Shown here piece by piece: positions 14,561-20,578 of a stretch of DNA of 20,578 nucleotides (within the stretch, counting starts at the first letter, position 1; each line of letters opens with the position of its first letter). The notes under the pieces are model-generated. The model had not been told where the DNA came from and made no database searches. It saw only the letters and a program-made list of their open reading frames with translations. The translations under genes and the position numbers were made by a program. The DNA comes from CAZWUK01 sp964636685 (GTDB taxonomy: Bacteria > Bacillota > Clostridia > Christensenellales > CAG-138): the NCBI GenBank assembly GCA_964636685.1, contig CAZWUK010000040.1:1-20578 (forward strand). Direction: 5' to 3'.

Positions 14561-16123
14561 TTACCGATACCGCGCGCCCTTGCCGTTGACCATGGAATCG
14601 TAGGCCTTTTGCACCTTGGCAAAGTTTCCGTCACGGTCGAGCGCAATACCGCGTCCCACGCCGCCGACGATCTCGCCCACGCCAATGGCGTCGATCATGC
14701 CGTCCACCTCGGTGAGAAGCTGCGGCGCGCTGCCCGGCTCGGTGCTGCGTCCGTCAAAGATCACATGGACGTAGACGTTCTCGAGTCCCTTCTCCCTCGC
14801 CATCTCCAGCAGCGCCAACGGATAATCAATCGCGCCGTGCGAGGATTTCTTGGTCAGCAGCGCCAACAGATGCAGGTTGCCGCCGCGCGCCTTCACACGC
14901 TCCATCGTGCCGAGGAATACCTCGTTTTTCTGGAAGCTGCCGTCCGTCATCGCGCGGTCGAGGCGCACATCGTCCTGCGCGACCACGCGACCGGCGCCGA
15001 TATTGGTGTGTCCCGCCTCGGAGTTTCCGGCTTTTCCCGCGCCAAGTCCCACATATTCGCCGGACGCATGGAGCTTTGCCGTGGTATAGGTCTCAATCAG
15101 CGCATCCCAATGCGGCGTTTCACCAAGATAGATCGGATCGGTGTTGTCCTTTGCGCCAAAGCCCCAGCCGTCCAGAATGATGAGCAGCACCTTGCGGTCT
15201 TTGCCAAAGTCATGCGCTGTCAGGGGTGTGCCCTCCATCTCGGCAGGCTGCGCAACGCCCAGCATCTTTAAGACGGTCGGCGCAACGTCGCCAAGGCTGC
15301 CGTCATGCGAGGTCACCGCCTGCTTGGACGCGGGATCGATCACGATAAACGGCACAAGGTTTGTCGTGTGCGCGACGTGCGGCTTTCCCTCCGGGGTCAG
15401 CATGGTTTCGAGATTCCCGTGGTCGGCGGTGATGGCAACGACATAGCCCTGTTCCTTTGCCGCGTTGACAATGCGGTCAAGATGCCGGTCTACGTAGCCC
15501 GCTGCGGCGATCTTTGCTTCGCAGTTTGCGGTGTGTCCGATCACGTCGCCGTTTGCGATGTTGGTCACGATAAAGTCGTACTTACCGAGCGAGTCGATCA
15601 CCTTATCCGCGACCGCCGGCAGGCTAAGCTCGGGCTGCTGGTCAAACGCAATGCCCTTGGGGGACGGTATGCAAAAATCGTCCTCACCGGGGAATGGTTT
15701 GTTTTCGCCGCCGTTCAAAAAGAATGTGACGTGGGCAAACTTTTCCGACTCGGAGCAGTGCAGCTGCGTCTTGCCCGCGCGGCTGATAACCTCCGCCAGC
15801 GGCATTTTCACCTTGGAGGGCGCAAATGCGATAGGCAGATGCTTGAATTTCTCGTGATACATCGTGAGTATCACAAAATCCAGATCGCGAAGCAGCGGAC
15901 GGTCAAATTTATCAAACGCCTGATCGGTGAACGCATCGGTCAACTCGATCTCGCGCTCGCCTCTGCGGCAGCAGAAGATCACCGCGTCGTTGTCCTTGAT
16001 CTGCCCCACCGGCTTCCCGTCCTGATCCTCCAACACGAGCGGTTCCAGACTGTAATCGGTCTGTCCGTTGTCATAGGCTCTCTTTACAGCTTCTGCAAGC
16101 TGTACGCCGCCATGATTTTTCAT
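14561..16123 (-). CDS. gpmI: Circularly permuted cofactor-independent phosphoglycerate mutase (iPGM)
   Basis: The 520-residue protein has all parts of iPGM (2-phosphoglycerate/3-phosphoglycerate interconversion through a phosphoserine, with two Mn ions) in swapped order. Residues 1-301 match the normal second part: AYDNGQTDY, R54/R57, K128 in SEKFAH, D193/H197, D234/H235 in TADHGN, H252 in AHTTN, ending PAEMEGTPL. After a linker (302-308), residues 309-520 match the normal first part: D318 in ILDGWG, S368 in GNSEAGH, H429, R459, R491 and R497, ending KAYDSMVNGKG. Against remembered Geobacillus numbering the offset is a constant +306 in the second part and -207 to -210 in the first. Asp154 is replaced by Ser460. 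AAAGGA precedes the ATG, and no stop interrupts the fusion. Last gene of the HAD operon. Confidence 0.9.
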   Translation of the reverse strand: MKNHGGVQLAEAVKRAYDNGQTDYSLEPLVLEDQDGKPVGQIKDNDAVIFCCRRGEREIELTDAFTDQAFDKFDRPLLRDLDFVILTMYHEKFKHLPIAFAPSKVKMPLAEVISRAGKTQLHCSESEKFAHVTFFLNGGENKPFPGEDDFCIPSPKGIAFDQQPELSLPAVADKVIDSLGKYDFIVTNIANGDVIGHTANCEAKIAAAGYVDRHLDRIVNAAKEQGYVVAITADHGNLETMLTPEGKPHVAHTTNLVPFIVIDPASKQAVTSHDGSLGDVAPTVLKMLGVAQPAEMEGTPLTAHDFGKDRKVLLIILDGWGFGAKDNTDPIYLGETPHWDALIETYTTAKLHASGEYVGLGAGKAGNSEAGHTNIGAGRVVAQDDVRLDRAMTDGSFQKNEVFLGTMERVKARGGNLHLLALLTKKSSHGAIDYPLALLEMAREKGLENVYVHVIFDGRSTEPGSAPQLLTEVDGMIDAIGVGEIVGGVGRGIALDRDGNFAKVQKAYDSMVNGKGARYR

Positions 16124-16144
16124 ATTCGTCGTCCTTTCCGCCGT

Positions 16145-16903
16145 TTAGGGCTTGATGATCTTTTCGGAATCCACCTTGCCGCATGCCGGGAAAATGTCCA
16201 GCAGCTGCGGGAATGCGGAAATCTTTGCATCGGGCATATTCTCGGGCGTGAGCTTCAGCGCAGGCATGTTGGGGTACTCCACCGCAACGGTCATGCCAAG
16301 TCCCGACGCCTTTGCGCCAATGATGTCGCGGTTCAGATTGTCGCCCACATACGCGCAGTTTTCCGGCAATGCGCCGAGTTCGTGCATGGCGTAATAGTAG
16401 ATGGCAGGGTGCGGCTTGCGCAGCAGCGTGATGGAGGATTGCTGCACAGTCTTGAAATACTTGCGCAGATCGTCACGATCGAGCCATTCATCCACTTCGT
16501 GCACGCCCACAAGGTCACTGATGATGCCCAGCGTGTAGCCGCGGCGATCGAGCTCCTTGACCGTTTCCACGCCGCCGTCCACCACAAGGCGCTCACCCTT
16601 GACCTTGCGCAGTTCGTAGGTCAATTCGGACGCGGCGCTCGTGATCCGCTCGCGGTCAAATTCCGGCGTCAGCCAGCGTGTCCAGAGTACATCTTCCGGC
16701 GCTTCGCACATGTATTTGAGCGCCCACTCACGATACACGTCATAGCGGCTGTCGATCAGCTTTTGAAACGCTTCGGGTTCCATATCCGTACCGACCAGCT
16801 CGGTAATCCGTTTTTTTGCGGCAAACGCATATTCCTTGTCCTTGCGAATGATGCGGAACGTTCCGCCAAGGTCAAAAAAGATCACGCGAATATTCTGATT
16901 CAT
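16145..16903 (-). CDS. HAD-superfamily hydrolase, paralog 4 of 4
   Basis: This 252-residue protein is probably a small-molecule phosphatase with a helical cap between motifs I and II. Motif I is FFDLGGT, with nucleophile D11 but Gly13 where most HAD phosphatases have the second Asp. Motif II is GIISDL, motif III the Lys of LLRKPHP, and motif IV YVGDNLNRD. GGAGG stands six bases before the ATG at 16903. The gene lies 17 bases after paralog 3 and 21 before the mutase gene, so it is inside the operon. The C-terminus contains two Cys-free motifs of the usual C2 end (GLGMTVAVEY). The substrate is unknown. The four paralogs have clearly diverged, so each may have its own substrate. Confidence 0.85.
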   Translation of the reverse strand: MNQNIRVIFFDLGGTFRIIRKDKEYAFAAKKRITELVGTDMEPEAFQKLIDSRYDVYREWALKYMCEAPEDVLWTRWLTPEFDRERITSAASELTYELRKVKGERLVVDGGVETVKELDRRGYTLGIISDLVGVHEVDEWLDRDDLRKYFKTVQQSSITLLRKPHPAIYYYAMHELGALPENCAYVGDNLNRDIIGAKASGLGMTVAVEYPNMPALKLTPENMPDAKISAFPQLLDIFPACGKVDSEKIIKP

Positions 16904-16920
16904 CCATAGCCTCCGTTACT

Positions 16921-17664
16921 TTACTTGCGCGCCGGAAAGAGTTCCAGCAGCTCCAGAAAATCCGAAATGAACACATCGGGGCGGTTTGCATCGGTGATGC
17001 CATCCTTCTTTTGCTCATACTTTTCTTTGGAGATATAGAGGATGTTTTTGCCCACGCGCGCTTCCTTTGCGCCCGTAATGTCGCGGTCGAGATTGTCAGC
17101 GACCGATGCGCACTTTTCCACAGGAACGCCCAGCTGCTCGGCGGCCAGCCAGTAAATATCCGGCCCGGGCTTACGAAGCCCACAGCGCGCAGAGACGACC
17201 ACCGTCTCAAAATACTTTTCCAGATCGTCATCGCGCAGCCAGTCCTGAATCTCGTTTTCGCCGATCAGATTGGAGATGATGCCCAGCTTATAGCCGCGGC
17301 GATGCAGCTCTGCAATCGTTTCCGGCGCATGCTCGGACACAACCCGGTAACCGGGGCATTGCCGATACCAGAAGGACAGCTGATGGCAGTTTTCCCGGAT
17401 CAGCGCTTCGCCGCATTCTGGCAGCATCCATTTGTGCCACAGGTCAAAATCGTTTGCTTCTTGATTGGTGTCAAACGCCCATGTGCGATATGGCACATAG
17501 CGCTCGTTCATCAATTCGAAAAAGGCTTCCGGATCCATATCGCTCCCGGCGAGCGCTGCAAGGCGGCAGCGCGCATCATGCTGATAAGCATCGTTGTGCA
17601 GTTGAATCCGCAGTGTTCCACCAAGGTCGAAGAAAATGCCGTCTAAATTCGTATACGTTTCCAT
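16921..17664 (-). CDS. HAD-superfamily hydrolase, paralog 3 of 4
   Basis: The 247-residue product is a close relative of the neighbouring HAD genes. Motif I is FFDLGGT (nucleophile D13, Gly15 in place of the acid/base Asp), motif II GIISNL, motif III GLRKPGP, and motif IV SVADNLDRD. In motif IV the usual GD is AD, unlike the other three, though the metal-binding Asp remains. A near-perfect TAGGAGG lies six bases before the ATG at 17664, the best ribosome site in the operon. It starts 23 bases after paralog 2. The large N-terminal cap (about residues 20-125) is shared with paralog 4, including the wording (Y/V)PYRTWA / VYREWA. Phosphatase activity is inferred, and the substrate is unknown. Confidence 0.85.
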   Translation of the reverse strand: METYTNLDGIFFDLGGTLRIQLHNDAYQHDARCRLAALAGSDMDPEAFFELMNERYVPYRTWAFDTNQEANDFDLWHKWMLPECGEALIRENCHQLSFWYRQCPGYRVVSEHAPETIAELHRRGYKLGIISNLIGENEIQDWLRDDDLEKYFETVVVSARCGLRKPGPDIYWLAAEQLGVPVEKCASVADNLDRDITGAKEARVGKNILYISKEKYEQKKDGITDANRPDVFISDFLELLELFPARK

Positions 17665-17687
17665 CGTTGCCTCCTAGCTGTTTTTGA

Positions 17688-18419
17688 TCAAACGCGGGAC
17701 GGGAAAATATCCAGCAGCTCGCCGATCGCACGAATCGTATGATCGGGATGCAGGCGAATCTCCTGCGGTTCTTTTGCAATGGTGTCCGGTTCGTCGATGC
17801 GGATCATCAAGCCAAAGCCTGCGTCACGCGTCCCTTCCACGTCGCGGATGGGGTTGTCGCCGACATAGGCGCACTTTGCCGGATCGGATTCGATACAGCG
17901 CGCTGCAATGCGATAGATTTCCGGATCGGGCTTGCGCAGACGGATCTTGGAGGAAAGCAGCACGGAGCGGAAATAGTGCGCAACACCGTCGGCAATCATC
18001 CAGTCGGGGATCTCGGTTTCGGTGATGGTGTTGGCGATGATGCCCAGCTTGTAGCCGCGGCGATCCAGCTCGATGATCGTATCCTTTACATCTGCTCTCG
18101 GCACGCGGCGACCGTCGTGGTCACGCCACAGGCGCGTTAAACGTCCGGCATGCGCAGCAATCTTTTCCGCGTCATAATCCGGCAACAGATAGTACGTCCA
18201 CAGCTCCATTTCAGAGGCTTCGATCAAAAATGCCTTGGATCTTTTGCGGTATGCATTCCAGTTCTTTTCGAGTTTTTCGAAAAACGCATCATGCGGCTCC
18301 GTCGTTCCGACCAGCTCCATGAGCTCCTTCTCGGCAGCCGCCTTGAACGCGGGATCGTCCACCACGATGCGCAGGGTGTTGCCAACGTCAAAAAAGATGG
18401 TATCGATGTCCGGTGTCAT
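17688..18419 (-). CDS. HAD-superfamily hydrolase, paralog 2 of 4
   Basis: The 243-residue product has motif I FFDVGNT (nucleophile D11, Gly13), motif II KLGIIANT with Ala where Ser/Thr is usual, motif III RLRKPDP, and motif IV YVGDNPIRD. The GIIAN form of motif II also occurs in haloacid-dehalogenase-like proteins of Firmicutes, from memory, so it need not mean loss of activity. GGAGGG precedes the ATG at 18419 at about 10 bases. The gene is 28 bases from paralog 1 and 23 from paralog 3. It resembles paralogs 3 and 4 more than paralog 1 in motif I and cap length. Role: probable phosphatase of unknown substrate within the LacI-controlled operon. Confidence 0.85.
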   Translation of the reverse strand: MTPDIDTIFFDVGNTLRIVVDDPAFKAAAEKELMELVGTTEPHDAFFEKLEKNWNAYRKRSKAFLIEASEMELWTYYLLPDYDAEKIAAHAGRLTRLWRDHDGRRVPRADVKDTIIELDRRGYKLGIIANTITETEIPDWMIADGVAHYFRSVLLSSKIRLRKPDPEIYRIAARCIESDPAKCAYVGDNPIRDVEGTRDAGFGLMIRIDEPDTIAKEPQEIRLHPDHTIRAIGELLDIFPSRV

Positions 18420-18447
18420 GTGTCTTTTCCCTCCATACTCTTGGTTT

Positions 18448-19197
18448 TTATTGATAGGTTTTTATAATTGCGGGAATCTCCGCCAGATCCTCAATCAGAT
18501 AATCCGGCAGATAGCCGCTATCCTTCACGTTTCTGTCCCGATAGGCAATGGACGGGTTGTTGATCTGTATCATGCAGCCGATCCCTGCATTGCGCGCGCC
18601 CATCACATCGCGTGAGATCGTGTCGCCGACATAGGCCATTTCATTGAGCTTGATTCCCAGCTCCGCGGCGCTGCGCGCAAATATTGCGGCTTCCGGTTTT
18701 CTTGCGCCCGCCGTGCTGGACATAACGACGCTTTTCATGTAGCCATCGACGCCGTATTCCTTGAGCATATGCGGCACAAAGGAGGTGGAGATGATGTTGC
18801 TGATGATACCCTGCAGCAAGCCCATGCTATCAAGTGTCTCTATCGTTTCCACAAGATGGGGCCTTCGCATCAGCGTCAGGCGGTCGTAATCATAGCGGAA
18901 GCTCAGCTCCTCCGAGATGGGTGCAAGCCGCGCTTCCCCGATCTCAAACTGCTTGAGGTAGTATTCGTTCCAAATGCGGACAGTCGGCAGCTCCACGCGG
19001 CTGATCTCCGACCACGTCTTGTATTCCTCTGTGTTCTCATGCAGAATCGGCGCCAGCTCCTCGGGCGTCGTTGGCAGACAGATTCCGTAATCCTCCAGCC
19101 GTTCCAGCAGCAATTGGCAAAACCGCTCCGCCTGTCCGGGTCGTTTTGTAATGGTGTGCAGCGTGCCGCCGATGTCGTAAACCACCGCGCGGATCAT
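18448..19197 (-). CDS. HAD-superfamily hydrolase, paralog 1 of 4
   Basis: The 249-residue product has motif I VYDIGGT (nucleophile D8, Gly10), motif II GIISNI, motif III GARKPEA, and motif IV YVGDTISRD. All positions needed for phosphoaspartate chemistry are there except the second Asp of motif I, as in the other three paralogs. It is the most divergent of the four in its cap region. The ATG at 19197 overlaps the stop of the EEP gene as ATGA, and GGAGGAG lies six bases upstream, so it is translationally coupled to that gene. The nature of the EEP substrate would therefore be the best hint to its own. Phosphatase activity is inferred from the family. Confidence 0.85.
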   Translation of the reverse strand: MIRAVVYDIGGTLHTITKRPGQAERFCQLLLERLEDYGICLPTTPEELAPILHENTEEYKTWSEISRVELPTVRIWNEYYLKQFEIGEARLAPISEELSFRYDYDRLTLMRRPHLVETIETLDSMGLLQGIISNIISTSFVPHMLKEYGVDGYMKSVVMSSTAGARKPEAAIFARSAAELGIKLNEMAYVGDTISRDVMGARNAGIGCMIQINNPSIAYRDRNVKDSGYLPDYLIEDLAEIPAIIKTYQ

Positions 19198-20246
19198 GCG
19201 TTCTCCTCCACGGTGCAGGTGATTGTCACCGCATTGTGATCGGAGAGCAGCTGCCCGTCAAATTCCGCATATTTTGCGCCGTCCGTCAGCTGCGTGTGGT
19301 CAAATATGCTGGATACCACCTTGGGGTTACAACAGAACAGGCCACGCGCAAAGAACCAATCCAGATTAAACTTTACGTCTCCCCCGTCCGGCATGGGCTT
19401 GATGCGCGTCACCTTGTCCATGATGTTGCAGTTTTCATAATCGTAGCCGTATTGCTTGGTCAAATCCATCAGCGGCTCGATTTCGGGTATCCTTCCCATA
19501 CGCCGCCGCTGCTCCTGCTCGTCCTGCTCCAGCCACAGATAGCTCGCCTTGTCCGCGCCGTCTACGGTATTGGTGTTCATATCGCCGCCCATGAGCACAG
19601 GTATGCCGGGAAAACGCCGCTCGATCTCCTCGCAGAGCGCTTGCATCTGGGCAGGACGCGTTTCGGGCGTGGCGCGGTTTTCCAGATGCACCGAGCAAAG
19701 CCCAACTCGCCGTCCCTTGATCTTGACCTCGGCAAGGATCGCAATGCGTCCGCCCAAACGGCAGTCGCCTTCGTTGTAAAACCAGTCGTTGAGCACCGGC
19801 AAATGATAAATGGATACGTTCTCCAGCGGATAGCGCGATAGAATCGCGTTGCCGTGCATACCCAAGCCGTTTCCGTCCTCGCCCGCTGCCGCCGTTACAA
19901 ACTCCACGCCGTAAGCGTAGTTGAGCCGCAGCTTCTCCGCAAGCACGCGCGCAGTATCGAGATTCCTTGAGCGCGCCATGCCGCAATCCAGCTCGTTGGC
20001 AAAGATCACGTCCACGCCGGAAAGCGCCGGATGCTGCGTCAGATACGGAATGATCCGATCCAGGCGGTTGCCGGTCTCCATGTTAAACACCGCCGCGGTA
20101 AACGTCTCCCCGCCGTCGGCAGAATAGGAATTATCAACGTCCGGCTTCAGTATTTCCGGCAGATGCTCTTGGAGCGCCCGCATGTGTCCGATGCGCGGCA
20201 CATCGGCAACCGCCAGAGCGACTTTTTTTATATCGTAGGAAATCAT
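19194..20246 (-). CDS. Endonuclease/exonuclease/phosphatase (EEP) family hydrolase
   Basis: This 350-residue protein carries the complete EEP-fold active site: E85 in ANELDCG, HGNAILSRYP at 131-140, H187 in SVHLEN, D222 and N224 in GGDMNTN, D296 in LDWFF, and D336-H337 in SDHNAV. Members hydrolyse phosphodiesters or phosphomonoesters: DNA ends, sphingomyelin, inositol phosphates. The sequence alone does not choose among these, and there is no signal peptide, so an intracellular role is likely. It is the first gene of the six-gene operon. AGGAGG stands before the ATG at 20246, and a strong promoter with an overlapping palindrome lies at 20303-20360. Given the four HAD phosphatases downstream, small-molecule phosphodiesterase activity is a reasonable guess and not shown. 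Confidence 0.85.
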   Translation of the reverse strand: MISYDIKKVALAVADVPRIGHMRALQEHLPEILKPDVDNSYSADGGETFTAAVFNMETGNRLDRIIPYLTQHPALSGVDVIFANELDCGMARSRNLDTARVLAEKLRLNYAYGVEFVTAAAGEDGNGLGMHGNAILSRYPLENVSIYHLPVLNDWFYNEGDCRLGGRIAILAEVKIKGRRVGLCSVHLENRATPETRPAQMQALCEEIERRFPGIPVLMGGDMNTNTVDGADKASYLWLEQDEQEQRRRMGRIPEIEPLMDLTKQYGYDYENCNIMDKVTRIKPMPDGGDVKFNLDWFFARGLFCCNPKVVSSIFDHTQLTDGAKYAEFDGQLLSDHNAVTITCTVEENA

Positions 20247-20302
20247 GAAAGCCTCCTGTGTTTTGTTTTTTTCCGGCAGACGGGTTCGGCGGAGCGCCGA
20301 GG

Positions 20303-20318
20303 TCGCAAACGTTTGCGA
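20303..20318. promoter_or_regulatory. LacI-type operator, copy 1 (operon side)
   Basis: TCGCAAACGTTTGCGA is a perfect 16-bp palindrome with the central CG typical of LacI-family operators. It matches the core of the E. coli PurR box. It lies just downstream of the predicted start (near 20325) of the leftward operon, where a bound repressor would block transcription. Confidence 0.85.
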
Positions 20319-20331
20319 TTCATTTAAAATA

Positions 20332-20360
20332 ATTGTATAGTGAAACTATTTTTTTGTCAA
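20332..20360 (-). promoter_or_regulatory. Sigma-A promoter of the EEP-HAD-mutase operon
   Basis: On the minus strand: TTGACA (20355-20360), a 17-bp spacer, and TACAAT (20332-20337). Predicted start near 20325; the leader of about 79 bases includes operator copy 1 and AGGAGG before the EEP gene. Confidence 0.8.
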
Positions 20361-20451
20361 TACACCGGCTGAAACCTTACGGCATTCATTTTAACTTTGC
20401 GATTCCCGCGCGGCAGATTCGCTTTCTATCGTATTTTTATTTGAAATGTAG

Positions 20452-20480
20452 TTGACATCAGCTAACCTTTATTGTATCAT
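20452..20480 (+). promoter_or_regulatory. Sigma-A promoter of the LacI-family gene
   Basis: TTGACA (20452-20457), a 17-bp spacer, and TATCAT (20475-20480). Predicted start near 20487, immediately at operator copy 2. A second TATAAT at 20484-20489 is too far from this -35 to pair with it. Confidence 0.8.
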
Positions 20481-20488
20481 AAATATAA

Positions 20489-20504
20489 TCGCAAACGTTT
20501 GCGA
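20489..20504. promoter_or_regulatory. LacI-type operator, copy 2 (autoregulatory)
   Basis: The same perfect palindrome TCGCAAACGTTTGCGA lies on the predicted start of the LacI-family gene. The centre-to-centre distance to copy 1 is 186 bp, which would allow a tetrameric repressor to loop the region between the promoters. Confidence 0.85.
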
Positions 20505-20540
20505 ACACGGTGATAAATTTATCGGAAGGCGGGTGCTTTC

Positions 20541-20578
20541 ATGAAGCATGTAACCATCAAGGATATTGCCAAAGTTGC
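20541..20578 (+). CDS. LacI-family transcriptional regulator (N-terminal fragment, cut by window end)
   Basis: Only 12 complete codons are inside the window: MKHVTIKDIAKV, followed by the start of an Ala codon. This is the canonical N-terminus of LacI-family DNA-binding domains (VTIKDIAKxAGVS). GGAAGGCGGG precedes the ATG. The gene is divergent from the EEP-HAD-mutase operon, and both promoters carry the same LacI-type palindrome, so it is the likely local and self regulator. The effector-binding domain lies outside the window, so the inducer (usually a sugar or nucleoside in this family) cannot be guessed. Confidence 0.85.
   Translation, partial: MKHVTIKDIAKV

Noticed and set aside
14561..16123. 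Reading the mutase locus as two separate half genes or a broken gene
   Set aside because: The frame runs unbroken through the linker, there is no stop, ribosome site or start near 15200-15220, and all but one of the catalytic positions checked are intact.
15305..16909. A 534-codon open frame on the plus strand opposite the mutase and HAD paralog 4
   Set aside because: It lies wholly antisense to two genes with clear family motifs, has no ribosome site, and its composition (rich in Arg, His and Val) is that of a reverse-frame shadow in GC-rich coding DNA.

Overview
The window looks like chromosome of a moderately high-GC Firmicute, most likely a gut-type clostridium (Clostridia/Eubacteriales). 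The reasons are Gram-positive sorting signals of the (I/L)PxTG type, strong AGGAGG-like ribosome sites, short operons with 1-30 nt gaps or ATGA overlaps, a YwlG/TIGR01440 protein, a zinc-ribbon DUF6320-like membrane protein, and a clostridial MutY with the C-x7-C-x2-C-x5-C cluster motif. The species cannot be named from the sequence alone. No tRNA, rRNA or CRISPR array was seen.

Layout. (1) 102-3578, minus: a four-gene operon running YwlG-like protein, HSL-type alpha/beta hydrolase, condensation-fold acyltransferase, zinc-ribbon membrane protein. (2) 3652-7200, plus: mutY, an XRE regulator with a long helical-repeat domain, and an MFS transporter. The mutY side and the YwlG side share a very compact divergent region with two extended -10 promoters. 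(3) 7300-11680, minus: a row of secreted, sortase-type surface proteins. Two are intact, one is frameshifted, and one is truncated against a decayed IS1182-type transposase. Their junctions are near-identical 170-190 bp repeats that span the end of one gene and the start of the next. (4) 11798-12961, minus: a regulator with a DNA-binding helix-turn-helix at each end, just upstream of the surface cluster. It is divergent from a membrane diguanylate cyclase (13245-14348), and each gene has a good sigma-A promoter. (5) 14561-20246, minus: a six-gene operon of an EEP-fold hydrolase, four tandem HAD paralogs and a phosphoglycerate mutase. A LacI-family gene starts divergently at 20541. Two identical 16-bp palindromes sit at the start sites of the two divergent promoters.

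The most striking observation is the phosphoglycerate mutase. It is a cofactor-independent enzyme (iPGM) whose halves are in reversed order. The protein starts in the middle of the transferase domain, runs to the normal C-terminus, crosses a short linker, and continues with the normal N-terminus carrying the catalytic Asp and Ser. Almost every known catalytic residue is present at a constant offset, so this reads as a circular permutation and not as a broken gene. One substrate-binding Asp is replaced by Ser. With four HAD phosphatases and an EEP enzyme under one LacI-type control region, it forms a phosphoryl-transfer module whose substrate cannot be deduced from the sequence.
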